From positions 3,861,001-3,925,000 of the forward strand of contig NC_133009.1 of NCBI RefSeq assembly GCF_048564905.1: 64,000 nt of DNA, given 5' to 3'. Below the pieces are notes generated by a model that was given only the letters and a program-made list of their open reading frames with translations, had not been told where the DNA came from and ran no database searches. Below are positions 38,501-44,382 of the stretch, in pieces; within the stretch, counting starts at the first letter, position 1; every line of letters begins with the position of its first letter. The DNA is from Vicugna pacos. Lineage: Eukaryota > Chordata > Mammalia > Artiodactyla > Camelidae. Position numbers and translations under genes: made by a program.

Positions 38501-38718
38501 CAAGAGATCCAGAGATCCCCCAAAGCGAGCGGGAGGCAGGCAAGCGTCCAGCACGGCCCCCACCCCACTTTGTCGCTTTTGATTCGGCTTTGCATCCCGG
38601 CACAGAGGCCGTCCTGGCCCCAGATGCTTCCCTACCTCCGCGCTCCCCTTCCCAGCTCACCGAGGACCCCTGGCACGATGAGAGCCAAGAAAACCCCGAA
38701 CAGGCCCGCAGCGCCCAT
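11494..38718 (-). CDS. CR2: Complement receptor 2 gene (CD21) with built-in CR1 (CD35) cassette, whole coding span
   Basis: A B-cell and follicular dendritic cell surface receptor for C3d/iC3b; CR2 joins CD19/CD81 to lower the B-cell activation threshold, and CR1-type products bind C3b/C4b and serve as factor I cofactors (family knowledge). The sequence shows a signal peptide, SCR modules with the four-cysteine/one-tryptophan pattern, a membrane helix and a short tail ending [10 protein letters not shown]. All exons have GT/AG borders except the optional exon at 21921. SCR exons are symmetric (phase 1-1), or split in pairs 1-2 and 2-1. Exons from 28595 downward plus exon 1 sum to 3105 nt (1034 aa, 15 SCRs); adding the seven exons at 29752-34819 gives 4236 nt (1411 aa, 21 SCRs). 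Introns at 15920-16594, 19052-20098, 21405-21758, 22110-22492, 24502-25104, 29838-30487, 30848-31782, 32182-32732 and 32819-33207 hold nothing I recognise. Confidence 0.96.
12099..12328 (+). mobile_element. Camelid Vic-type SINE, full length with target-site duplication
   Basis: The head (from about 12102) carries tRNA-Ala features: ggtagagctc A-box, cttagcatgc anticodon stem-loop with AGC, and ggttcaatcc B-box. An A-rich AAAT-repeat region follows, then a tail with ctgtacaccagaaatt like the 3' end of the resident L1. The 11-bp duplication TGTGATTGTGC flanks it at 12088-12098 and 12329-12339, so head and L1-like tail inserted as one unit. It is antisense to CR2. Confidence 0.88.
13150..13660 (+). 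repeat. L2 fragment
   Basis: It contains aagctcctacaggataaaga, then aactccttgtcctggcatgc, then tgatctagcttctggccacc, in the order of the L2 ORF2 end. Old and diverged; antisense to CR2. Confidence 0.7.
14360..14700 (+). repeat. L2 3' fragment
   Basis: It includes ccttctacctggaataactt and aagctcacctgaaacatctc, the L2 segment just before its 3' end. Probably part of the same old insertion as 13150-13660, or a neighbour. Confidence 0.65.
14900..15600 (+). repeat. L1M ORF2 3' region
   Basis: It includes tcaaatgcaatcacaaaata, gaaagcagt-like gaaaatggcaag, then gataggagactatttaaacg and agatcaataaaacg, followed by tatccctagcaattctagaa and agcaacctaaaatatctac. The pattern is an old, diverged L1. Confidence 0.65.
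15841..15919 (-). CDS. CR2: CR2 transmembrane exon
   Basis: The 79-nt exon runs phase 1 to 2 and codes [20 protein letters not shown], then LKYRGR. A hydrophobic helix of about 20 residues is followed by basic stop-transfer residues. It aligns with human CR2 [20 protein letters not shown], then SKHRAR. The acceptor is TTTTCTAG and the donor GTAAGT. The helix sequence has diverged more than the SCRs, but length, phase and placement agree. Confidence 0.9.
16595..16618 (-). CDS. CR2: CR2 24-nt juxtamembrane micro-exon
   Basis: A 24-base phase 1-1 exon between TTCGTAG and GTAAGT. With the A carried from SCR15 it codes SSLSPLLG, aligning with human CR2 SRSLAPVLCG just before the membrane helix. 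It was found by following phase and homology, since it is far too short to be seen as an open frame. Skipping it would remove eight residues without a frameshift. Confidence 0.85.
17031..17343 (+). repeat. MER2-like Tigger (TcMar) MITE, copy 1
   Basis: It begins cagttggttctccatatctg, contains agattcaaccaaccacagac and ccaaaaagcaaaacttgaat, and ends with ggtatccaac...ctgcggatacca. The termini are the known inverted ends of this non-autonomous DNA transposon. It lies in the intron between SCR15 and the micro-exon. The family name is from memory. Confidence 0.75.
17578..17766 (-). CDS. CR2: CR2 SCR15 exon
   Basis: This 189-nt phase 1-1 exon codes [19 protein letters not shown] through AVCKSP. 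It shares [27 protein letters not shown] and WNPPLAVC with human CR2. It is the last, membrane-proximal SCR. The acceptor is TGATTTCAG and the donor GTGAGT. Confidence 0.96.
18160..18380 (+). repeat. MIR SINE
   Basis: Clear MIR sense order: cctagctgtgtgactttggg, then tcatctacaatatggggata, then tgaggattaaatgagataat, then gcaaggcacagtatccagca. Between SCR14 and SCR15. Confidence 0.85.
18875..19051 (-). CDS. CR2: CR2 SCR14 exon
   Basis: This 177-nt phase 1-1 exon codes [20 protein letters not shown] through APYCK. Human CR2 has [20 protein letters not shown], with [16 protein letters not shown] shared. The donor GTTTGT is weak. Skipping would keep the frame. Confidence 0.95.
20099..20491 (-). 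CDS. CR2: CR2 SCR12-13 fused exon
   Basis: This 393-nt phase 1-1 exon codes [17 protein letters not shown] through TCIKK. Shared human landmarks are [20 protein letters not shown] (here with H for N), SPPVTxCPNPEV, [17 protein letters not shown] and [10 protein letters not shown]. The acceptor is CTTCTGCAG and the donor GTAAGA. Confidence 0.96.
20812..21142 (-). repeat. MER2-like Tigger (TcMar) MITE, copy 2, inverted
   Basis: It is the same family as 17031-17343 in the opposite orientation: tcagtattcgcaggggatga at one end, cagttggttgaatccatgga and gagccaactgta at the other. It lies between the SCR11 second-half exon and the SCR12-13 exon. Confidence 0.78.
21322..21404 (-). CDS. CR2: CR2 SCR11, second half exon
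   Basis: The 83-nt exon runs phase 2 to 1 and codes [20 protein letters not shown], then KKSPLCK. Human CR2 has [20 protein letters not shown] and KKIPLCK. The acceptor is CTCTAG and the donor GTAAGT. Confidence 0.94.
21759..21846 (-). CDS. CR2: CR2 SCR11, first half exon
   Basis: The 88-nt exon runs phase 1 to 2 and codes [18 protein letters not shown], then [11 protein letters not shown]. Human CR2 reads ETCQHVRQSLQELPAGS and [11 protein letters not shown]. The acceptor is CTCCTCTAG and the donor GTGAGT. It lies 74 nt downstream of the optional SCR exon. Confidence 0.93.
21921..22097 (-). CDS. CR2: Optional CR2 SCR exon (long-isoform repeat), acceptor altered
   Basis: The segment codes a complete [19 protein letters not shown] through APRCE, with [21 protein letters not shown]. 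It corresponds to the extra repeat of the 16-SCR human CR2 isoform. Measured from the codon before the first cysteine it is 177 nt, the normal single-SCR exon size, and it ends with a donor, GTACTT. The base pair just upstream (22099-22098) reads AA, where AG is needed. The nearest in-frame AG lies 12 nt further upstream (22111-22110), which would add residues LSSS. The AG at 22098-22097 would shift the frame. Use of this exon here is therefore uncertain. Confidence 0.8.
22493..22900 (-). CDS. CR2: CR2 SCR9-10 fused exon
   Basis: This 408-nt phase 1-1 exon codes [20 protein letters not shown] through PVCEK. Human CR2 matches are [31 protein letters not shown] and [15 protein letters not shown]. 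The acceptor is TCTCTCCAG and the donor GTAAAA. Confidence 0.96.
23290..23520 (-). repeat. MIR-like SINE
   Basis: It has gaacatctactttttgacag, then ttgccccaagtcatgtgaag, then aatctgagtttggatcccaa, antisense MIR-type features, diverged. In the intron between SCR8 and SCR9. Confidence 0.6.
23777..23853 (-). CDS. CR2: CR2 SCR8, second half exon
   Basis: The 77-nt exon runs phase 2 to 1 and codes [18 protein letters not shown], then MEIRLCK. The stretch [15 protein letters not shown] is identical to the human CR2 sequence as I remember it. The acceptor is TCTCTAG and the donor GTGAGT. Confidence 0.95.
24156..24246 (-). CDS. CR2: CR2 SCR8, first half exon
   Basis: The 91-nt exon runs phase 1 to 2 and codes [19 protein letters not shown], then [11 protein letters not shown]. 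Human CR2 reads VAACEATGRQLLTKPQHQF and RPDVNSSCGEG. It is too short to stand out as an open frame but has clean AG/GTAAGT borders. It lies 78 nt upstream of the next exon in transcript order. Confidence 0.93.
24325..24501 (-). CDS. CR2: CR2 SCR7 exon
   Basis: This 177-nt phase 1-1 exon codes [18 protein letters not shown] through APTCR. It matches human ECQAPPNILNGQKEDRHM, with [21 protein letters not shown] against human [21 protein letters not shown]. The acceptor is TTCTTTAG and the donor GTAGCA. Confidence 0.95.
25105..25512 (-). CDS. CR2: CR2 SCR5-6 fused exon
   Basis: This 408-nt phase 1-1 exon codes [15 protein letters not shown] through PVCEK. It matches human [15 protein letters not shown], GVNFILxGxSTxRCT, [14 protein letters not shown] and QILRGxxxSGQKD. 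It is the same size as the SCR9-10 exon, which suggests the two are internal duplicates. A sense-oriented SINE lies 164 bases upstream of its acceptor, at 25676-25792. Confidence 0.96.
25676..25792 (-). mobile_element. Camelid tRNA-Ala-derived SINE in the CR2 intron before SCR5
   Basis: The minus strand reads GGTATAGCTCAGTGGTAGAG, then GGTTCAGTCCCCAGTACC, then a CAAT-rich tail. TAGAGTTTTATTCTT (25661-25675) and TAGAGCTTTATTCTT (25793-25807) are target-site duplications with one mismatch. It is in the sense orientation relative to CR2 and 164 bases upstream of the SCR5-6 acceptor. Confidence 0.88.
25808..25850. repeat. AT dinucleotide tracts
   Basis: Two short runs of alternating T and A separated by ATTCAAG, immediately beside the SINE duplication. 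Confidence 0.8.
26162..26244 (-). CDS. CR2: CR2 SCR4, second half exon
   Basis: The 83-nt exon runs phase 2 to 1 and codes [16 protein letters not shown], then FWTKMPVCE. Human CR2 has YRLQGPPSSRCVIAGQ and AWTKMPVCE. The acceptor is TCTCCAG and the donor GTATGT. Confidence 0.95.
26466..26565 (-). CDS. CR2: CR2 SCR4, first half exon
   Basis: The 100-nt exon runs phase 1 to 2 and codes [18 protein letters not shown], then [14 protein letters not shown]. Human CR2 has EARCKSLGRFPNGKVKEP and LRVGVTANFFCDEG. The acceptor is TTCTTAG and the donor GTGAGT. Confidence 0.94.
26651..26839 (-). CDS. CR2: CR2 SCR3 exon
   Basis: This 189-nt phase 1-1 exon codes [20 protein letters not shown] through TPTCK and matches human [20 protein letters not shown]. 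The acceptor is unusual: a TG-repeat (CTGTGTGTGTGTAAAG) replaces the usual pyrimidine tract. The donor GTACCC is also weak. Confidence 0.95.
26840..28205 (-). other. CR2 intron between SCR1-2 and SCR3
   Basis: No extra SCR exon was recognised in this 1.37-kb intron. It contains diverged AT-rich sequence around 27000-27550 that may be old L1, but I cannot assign it firmly. It ends at the TG-repeat acceptor of the SCR3 exon. Confidence 0.5.
28206..28595 (-). CDS. CR2: CR2 SCR1-2 fused exon (C3d-binding repeats)
   Basis: This 390-nt phase 1-1 exon codes [14 protein letters not shown] through PTCES, two SCRs. Landmarks shared with human CR2 are [13 protein letters not shown], CPEPxVPGGY, [11 protein letters not shown] and VWCQAN. 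In human CR2 these two repeats hold the C3d site (established knowledge). It is the first SCR of the short isoform and the seventh of the long one. The acceptor is TTTGCAG and the donor GTGAGT. Confidence 0.96.
28930..29150 (+). repeat. MIR SINE
   Basis: It has agccctggtttcaaatgccc, then atggccataggcaagtctta, then gcctcagttttctagtctag, then gtgagaatccagtaagataa. It lies between the CR1-type cassette and CR2 SCR1-2. Confidence 0.75.
29752..29837 (-). CDS. CR2: CR1-type SCR6, second half exon
   Basis: The 86-nt exon runs phase 2 to 1 and codes [20 protein letters not shown] through PVCE. It is the last exon of the CR1-type cassette. It ends with a single C that pairs with GG of the exon at 28595 to give R-I-S-C, so the cassette reads straight into CR2 SCR1. 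Confidence 0.92.
30488..30590 (-). CDS. CR2: CR1-type SCR6, first half exon
   Basis: The 103-nt exon runs phase 1 to 2 and codes [17 protein letters not shown], then [17 protein letters not shown]. Human CR1 reads [35 protein letters not shown]. The NLQLGAKV core is diagnostic of the CR1 long homologous repeat. The acceptor is TTTCTCCTAG and the donor GTGAGT. Confidence 0.93.
30671..30847 (-). CDS. CR2: CR1-type SCR5 exon
   Basis: This 177-nt phase 1-1 exon codes one [18 protein letters not shown] through TAPKCE, with [17 protein letters not shown] like the CR1 repeat FSPGQEVFYSCEPGYDL. The acceptor is good (CTTTCCTCAG). The donor, GTGCCT, is weak compared with most others in the gene. Skipping this exon would leave the frame open. 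Confidence 0.92.
31783..32181 (-). CDS. CR2: CR1-type SCR3-4 fused exon
   Basis: This 399-nt phase 1-1 exon codes two SCRs without an intron. Motifs include [27 protein letters not shown] and [11 protein letters not shown], close to human CR1 NGDFISTNRENFHYG, VGEPSIYCTSND and [11 protein letters not shown]. The second SCR contains [14 protein letters not shown]. The acceptor follows a C-run and five A residues (CCCCCCAAAAAG). The donor is GTGAGT. Confidence 0.95.
32733..32818 (-). CDS. CR2: CR1-type SCR2, second half exon
   Basis: The 86-nt exon runs phase 2 to 1 and codes [20 protein letters not shown] through CE. Human CR1 has [20 protein letters not shown] here, a very close match. The acceptor is TATTTAG and the donor GTGAGT. 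Together with 33208-33307 it makes one complete SCR. Confidence 0.94.
33208..33307 (-). CDS. CR2: CR1-type SCR2, first half exon
   Basis: The 100-nt exon runs phase 1 to 2. It codes [14 protein letters not shown] through TYSCDKG, matching human CR1 KSCRNPPDPVNG...YSCTKG. The acceptor is TTGTAG and the donor GTGAGT. The split after the second cysteine and glycine is the standard position for split SCR exons, repeated at five sites in this gene. Confidence 0.93.
33590..34330 (+). repeat. L2 fragment
   Basis: It shows aatgtggtcatgccactccc, then cttacaatgacttgccattg, then ggcacatgctgtttgctctg, the L2 ORF2 3' order. In the intron between CR1-type SCR1 and SCR2, antisense to the gene. Confidence 0.7.
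34640..34819 (-). CDS. CR2: CR1-type SCR1 exon
   Basis: This 180-nt phase 1-1 exon codes one SCR beginning [14 protein letters not shown] and ending in CER. Human CR1 SCR1 begins GQCNAPEWLPFARP, so this is the N-terminal CR1 repeat rather than a CR2 repeat. The acceptor is CTCTAG and the donor GTGAGT. In CR1, SCRs 1-3 carry decay-accelerating and C4b-binding activity (family knowledge). It would be used only in the long, CR1-type transcript. Confidence 0.92.
35421..35475 (+). repeat. GAT trinucleotide microsatellite
   Basis: A run of GAT units with interruptions (GAC, CAAT), passing into GGAGAAGAAGAAAC. In CR2 intron 1. Confidence 0.9.
37110..37440 (+). mobile_element. 5'-truncated L1 3' end with perfect target-site duplication
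   Basis: It contains tagacatagaatacaaactt, atagcacagggaaatatata, ctacactggaaattgacaca and an A-rich tail. The 15-bp duplication AAAGATGAAGATAAT lies at 37095-37109 and 37441-37455. A perfect duplication and long tail suggest a fairly recent insertion, in CR2 intron 1, antisense to the gene. Confidence 0.88.
37610..37795 (-). repeat. MIR SINE
   Basis: Antisense MIR features are clear: ctcatctgattttcagggca, then ttttacaggtgaagaaactg, then aggctcagggagctaaatga, then ttgccaaaagtcacacagg. Confidence 0.85.
38661..38718 (-). CDS. CR2: CR2 exon 1: signal peptide
   Basis: The exon codes [19 protein letters not shown] plus the first base of a glycine codon, then a GTGAGC donor at 38660-38655. It differs from the remembered human CR2 signal peptide ([20 protein letters not shown]) at only a few positions. 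It ends in phase 1. It can therefore join either the CR1-type exon at 34819 (giving G-Q-C) or the CR2 exon at 28595 (giving G-I-S-C) without a frame change. The open frame continues upstream of this methionine into GC-rich 5' UTR, but homology fixes the start here. Confidence 0.95.
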
Positions 38719-38900
38719 GCCACGGCGGCAGCCCCAGCGGTGGGATGCGTTCCGAGACTCGCGAGCCTCCGGCAGCTCCGGGAGGGCAGGGTTGGAGGAG
38801 GAGACAGCGGCAAGCAAGGGGAGGTGGCCCCTTAAGTAGTGTCTGGCACCACGTGCTAGCTTGAGCGCACACCTGCGGGCTGCTGGGGGCCGGACACCGT
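38719..38900 (-). promoter_or_regulatory. CR2: CR2 core promoter and 5' UTR
   Basis: Upstream of the start codon the minus strand has an E-box CACGTG at 38850-38855 and a TATA-like TACTTAAG at 38831-38838, followed by a GC- and CT-rich leader of roughly 85-90 nt. A TATA-like box with nearby USF E-box, SP1 and AP-2-like sites is reported for human CR2 (family knowledge). The region lies in a CpG-rich stretch of roughly 38150-38950. Start of transcription near 38800 is inferred from TATA spacing. Confidence 0.6.
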
Positions 38901-39386
38901 GCTGTGAGGATGGCACAGGCTTAGGAGGAGGGTTTGGCCGGGGGCGGGCAGACGGAGGAACCCTGACCCAGTCTTTGGCTCAGGCTCCAGTCCTCCTCAG
39001 TGCCACCAGCGACTTTCCAATTTCTTTGACCGCACAACCCAGTGTATTCACTTTTGCCTCTCTTGAGATGTGGAACAAAATTTCACAAAATAGTACTCAC
39101 CGTTATTAATCTACAATGCTCTATTCTACTATTTTTCTTTTTCTTTCCTTTTTAAAAATTCTGATTTGGATTCACTAAATTTATTTCAAAAGCTACTAAT
39201 GTTCCCAACACTCCGTCTGAAAACAGTTTACTTAGAAAGGAAACTGAGGAACGGCAGCCACATTTTCTTTTGACATAATTTCTGCAGAAAAGTTGCAAGA
39301 ATAATAAAAAGAATTCCCATCACCTAGATTCTTCAAATGCTAACATCTTCTCTTTCTAGTTAGATAGGTACAGATAGCATAATACA

Positions 39387-39437
<51 letters not shown>

Positions 39438-40370
39438 CACACATATATATATATACACACACACATACACACTTATATGTGTATATAAATATAATTATAT
39501 ACGTTTTTTACTTTGGGACTCTGAGGTAAGTTACAAGCATGACACTCCTACTCTATATAGTTTGGTGTCAATTCCCTGAAAACAAGAACATACTCTTGCA
39601 TAACTATAGGACTAGTATGATGAGCAAATACAGGAAATTAACACATTACCTAAGGGACAGACTGTGCTCAGATTTCTCCAGTCAGCTCAATATTCTTTGT
39701 TATAGGAAACAGACACACACACACCCTTTTTTTTTTTTTTTTGGTCCAAGGTCATTCTGGGATGATGCGTTGCATTTGATTGTCGGTTTTTCTTATTTAA
39801 TCTGGAAAAGGTCCTCCATCTTTTTTTGTTTTTTATGATCTTGACATTTTTGAAGAGTACACAGCAATTACTTTTGTAGAATGACTTTTAAATTAGTTAC
39901 CTATTGCATAGTAACAAATTACCCTAAACTTATTGATTAAAAGTGAGAATAATATTTATTGTCTCACACAATTTCTGTGTGTCAGGAATCTGAGAGCAGC
40001 TTAGTGAGGTGGTTCTGGCTTGGGGTTTTTCATGAGGTTTCAGTAGGGACACCCACCAGAACTCCAGTCATCTGAAGGCTTGACTGGTCCTGGCTGGACA
40101 ACCCATGTCTAAGATGACTCACTCACATGGCTATTGGCTGGAGGCCTCATAGCCTTACCATGTGGACCTGATGTCAGGACTGTTTGAGCGCCCTTGTGAC
40201 ATGACAGCTGGCTTCTTGTAAAATAAGAGAGAAAGGCAGAAGCCACAATGTCTTTTATAATCTATCCCCAGAAGTTCCATTTGGCCATAAAGAAGATGAA
40301 TGAATCTTGCCTATATTACTATATTACATAGTAAATTACTTCCACAATATCCTATTGGATACTGTGATGG
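38901..40370. other. CR2 upstream region
   Basis: Beyond the CpG-rich area lie a TA microsatellite (39390-39436, then mixed TA/CA to about 39500), a T-run at 39727-39742, and from 39880 an old interspersed repeat with cctattgcatagtaacaaat and tgtgtgtcaggaatctgaga whose family I cannot name. No exon of the next RCA gene was seen. Confidence 0.5.
39390..39500. repeat. TA/CA microsatellite upstream of CR2
   Basis: A long uninterrupted TA run followed by mixed CA and TA units, about 0.7 kb upstream of the CR2 start codon. It is likely to vary in length. Confidence 0.9.
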
Positions 40371-41763
40371 TTAATTTTAAATGTTAACTTGACTGGGCTA
40401 TGAGGTGCCCAGATATATGGTCAAACATTATTCTGGTCTTTCTGTAAGGGTGTTTTTGGATGAACTTAACTTTTTTTGGTAACTGATCTCTTTATTTTAA
40501 TTCTTTCCGTTTTTTTCAGTTTTATTGAGGTATAATTGAGATATAATATTGTATCAGTTTAAGGTATACAACATAATGATTTCATATATGTACATATCGC
40601 AAACTGACTACCACAGTAAGTTTAGTTAACATCCATCACCTTACATAGTTACAATTTTTTCTTATAACTTTTAAGATCTGGTCTCTTAGCAACCTTCAAA
40701 TATACAATATTGTTAAGCATAGCCATCCCACCGTACTTTTTTATCTTGTAACTGAAATTTGTGCCTTTTGATCACTTTCACCCATTTTTCCTACTCCCCC
40801 ACTCCTTTGGCAACTATCAATCTGTTCTCTGTTTTTCATGAGTTTGATTTTTTTAGTATCCAATTATAAGTGATATACAGTATTTGTCTTTCTCTATTTG
40901 ACTTATACCACTGGCATAATGAATTCAAAGTTCTCCCATGTTGTCAAAAATGGCAAGATTCATTCGTCTTTTTATAGCCAAATGGAATTTTTTATGGAAA
41001 AAAAAATATATATACTTTCTTATTCATGCATTCACCTCCTTGGAATAGTGATTTTTTTTCTTCTGATATATACTCAGAAGTGGAATTGCTGGATCATATA
41101 GCAGCTCTATTTTGAATTTTTTGAGGAACTGCCATACTGTTTTCCATAGTAGCTGCACTGATTTATATAAGGGTTCCTTTTTATTCACATCCTCTCCAAT
41201 ACTTGTTATCTCTTATCTTTTGAATAATAGCCATTCTAACAGGTATGAGGTGATACTTCATTTTGGTTTTAATTTGCATTTCCCTGGTGATTAATAATAT
41301 TGAGCACCTTTTCATTTTTGCCATGCAGAAGCTTTTTAGTTTGATGTAGTCATCGTTGTTTATTTTTGCTTATGTTGCCTTTGCTTTTGATGTCAAATTA
41401 AAAAAAAAATCATTGCTAAGATCAGTGTCAAGGAGCTAATCCCCTATATTTTCCTCTAGGAGTCTTATGGTTTCAGGTATTACATTCAAGCCTTTAATCC
41501 ATTTTGCATTGATTTTTGTGTATGGTGTAAGACTGAAATTTCATTTCACTCTTTTTGCATGTGATGGTTCAGGCTTACCAACACCATTTATTGAAGAGAC
41601 TATCCTTTCATCATTGTATATTCTTGGCTCCTTTGTTTTGAATTAATTAACCAACCATATGTGGATATATTTCTGGGTGCTCTATTCTATCCCATTGATC
41701 CATGTGTCTGTTTTATGCAAATACCATGCTGTTTTGATTTTTATAGCTTTGTAATATAGTTTA

Positions 41764-42765
41764 TGTTAGATAATAGAAAATATATATGTTGGTCTCTGTT
41801 CCCTAGTCCTGGCAGAGAGCTTCTAAAACTCTTGAAATCTTCTAAGTGATAAGAGCACTAGGGGCATCTTTTGTTCTAATATTTGTCTCTGATCCCATCC
41901 CTGACACAGGGCTCCTAAAATCCTTGTCAATTCCCATAATAGGAGCACTAGGAGCATCCTTTGTTCTATTGAAGTGACTCTGGATGGCTCCTGAATGGCT
42001 CCTGTATGGGGACTGGTAACCAGAAAGACCAAGCCATCATTAGAAGCTTGGAAGTTTTGCTCCATGCCCCACTGTCCTCCAGAGAGGAGAGACTAGAAAT
42101 GGAGCTTATAATTGACCTTTCCTATGTGAAGAAGACTCCATAAATCCCAATAGTGTGGAATTAGGAGAGCTTCTGGGCTGCTGAACACATCCACACCAGG
42201 GGATGACACACCTCCAGCTCCATGGGAACAGAAGCCCCTGCACTTGAGACTCTCCCAGATCTCATCCTGTGTATTTCTTCATCTATCTGTTCATCTGTAT
42301 CCTTTTTTATATTCTTTAATAAGCTGGTAAATGTAACTAAGTGTTCCCTAAGTTTTGTGAGCTGTTCTAGCAAATTAATCAAACCCAAGGAGGGGGTCAT
42401 TGGAGCCTTGAATCTATAGCCTGTTGGTCACAAGCACAGGAGATAAAACTGGGATTCTGACTGGCATCTGAACTGAGATGGGGGCAGTCTTATGGGACTG
42501 AGTCCTTAATCTGTGAGATTTGACACTATATCTGGGTAGATAGTGTCAGAATTGAGTAAAAGGGTAGGATACCCAGCTGGTGTCACAGGGACTTGCTTGA
42601 TATGGGGAAAAACCTCAACACATTTGGCCACCAGAAGTGTCAGAAGTCACCAGAACTGTTCTATTAAAAGTGAAGGAGACACGCAGGAAAGAAACACACA
42701 GTGGGGAAGAACTGGGTTTTTCCCTACATAGAAAAGAAAAAAGCTGAATTTCTTCTTTATAGTTT
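41764..42765. mobile_element. LTR element (MER21-like, uncertain) within the L1
   Basis: About 1 kb with tgttagataatagaaaatat at one end, aataagctggtaaatgtaac, gagctgttctagcaaattaa, ggagggggtcattgg and gggtagatagtgtcagaatt. The L1 ORF2 reading resumes on its far side (tatagtttgaaattagg), which shows it was inserted into the L1. It is a single LTR without an internal region, old and broken. The family name is a recollection. Confidence 0.5.
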
Positions 42766-43010
42766 GAAATTAGGAAGTGTGATGTTTACAGTTTTGTTTT
42801 TCTTTCTCAAGATTGCTTTGTCTATTTGGGGTATATGGTGACTCCATATAAATTTTAGTATTTTCTTTTATTTAGGTTGAAAATACCATTGAAATTTTGA
42901 CTGAGATTGTGTTGAATCTATAGATCATTTTGGGTAGTATGTATAATATAACAATATTAATTCTTCCAATTCATAAACATAAGTTTTATCTTTCCATTTA
43001 TTTGTGTCTT

Positions 43011-43852
43011 TTTTGTAAGTATTTATAATTTATTTTATTTATTTTATTAAAGTATAGTTTATTTACAATATTATATTAGTTTCAGGTGTACAACATAGTG
43101 ATTCAATATTTTTATAGATTATACTCCATTTAAAGCTATTACAAATAATGGCTATATCTCCCTGTGCTATTCAATATATTCTTGTAGCTCATCTATTTTA
43201 TATGTGATAGTTTGTGTCTCTTAATCCCATACCCCTATCTCATACCATGCCTCTTCCCTCTACCCGCTGGTAACCATTAGCTTGTTCTCTGTATCTGTGA
43301 GTCTGTTTCTGTTTTGTTACATACATTCATTTGTTTCATTTTTTAGATTCCACATATGTGATAATATAAAATGTTTGTTTTTCTCTGTCTGGCTTATTTC
43401 ACTAAACATAATACTCTCTAGGTCCATCGTTGCAAACAGAATTTCATTCTTGTTTAAGGCTGAATAATATTTCATATATATATTTCCTTGTTCTTTCATG
43501 GACACTTGTGTTGGTTCCATATCTTGGCTATCTTAAATAATGCTGCTATGAACATTGGGGTGCATGTATATTTTTGAACTAGTGTTTTCATTTTCTTTGG
43601 ACGTATTCAGGAGGGAAATTGCTGGATCATATGGTAGTTCTATTTTTAGTTTTTTGAGGAACCTTCATACTGCTTTCCTTAGTGGCTGCAACAATTTATA
43701 ATCCCACAGTGTACTAGGGTTCCCTTTTCTCCACATCCTCACCAGTGTTTGTTACTTGTAGACTTTTTGAAGAAAGCCATTTTAACAGGTATAAGGTGAT
43801 ATCTCATTTTGATTTTGATTGTCATTTCTCTTATGGTTAGTGATATTGAACA
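43011..43852 (-). mobile_element. Second L1 3' end nested in the first
   Basis: It begins with a T-rich end and ttaaagtatagtttatttac, then ttcaggtgtacaacatagtg, ctggtaaccattagcttgtt, and passes into ORF2 end sequence with ggatcatatggtagttctat. Both flanks are ORF2 parts of the older L1. Confidence 0.65.
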
Positions 43853-44382
43853 TTTTATTTCATTTTCTTGTTTGTTTTTGGCTGGGACTTCCTATACTAT
43901 GTTAAATAGAACTGACAAGAGTGAGCATCTCTGTCTTGTTCCTGATTTTAAAGGAAAAGCATTCAGCTTTTCACCATTGAGTATTATATTAGCTGTAGGT
44001 TTGTCAAAAGTGGCCTTTATTATATTGAGATATGATACCTCTATACTAACTTTGATGAGAGTTTTTATCATGAATGGATGTTGAATTTTGTCAAATGCTT
44101 TTTCTGCATCTATTAAGATAATCATGTGACTTTATCCTTTTTGTTAATGTGTTGTATCACATTGGTTGATTTTGAATATTGAACAATCCTTGCATGCCTA
44201 AAATAAATCCCGCTTGATCATGGTATGTGACCCTTTCTATACATTGTTAAATTTGGTTTGCAAATATTTTGTTGAGGATTTTTGCATTCGTCAAAGATAT
44301 TACTTGTAATTTTTTTTGTAGTGTCTTTGGTGTTGGTATCAGGGTCTTGATCTCATAGAAGGAACTTGGGAGTGTTCACAAA

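Larger units (their letters stand above)
34820..38660 (-). other. CR2 intron 1
   Basis: This 3.8-kb intron separates the signal exon from the first CR1-type exon. It holds an ATG-type microsatellite (35421-35475), a recent L1 3' end with duplication (37110-37440), a MIR (37610-37795) and otherwise unique-looking sequence. An intronic silencer with CBF1/RBPJ sites is described for human CR2 (family knowledge); one GTGGGAA core at 36205-36211 is present but expected by chance. Confidence 0.6.

Noticed and set aside
34820-38660. Further SCR exons in CR2 intron 1
   Set aside because: I looked for the paired CxxxG...W...C pattern with phase-1 borders and saw none; the CR1 cassette begins at 34819.
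38141-38839. 232-codon open frame on the plus strand across the CR2 promoter
   Set aside because: It is antisense to the CR2 signal exon and lies in CpG-rich DNA, where stop codons are scarce. No domain, no homology, no splice context.
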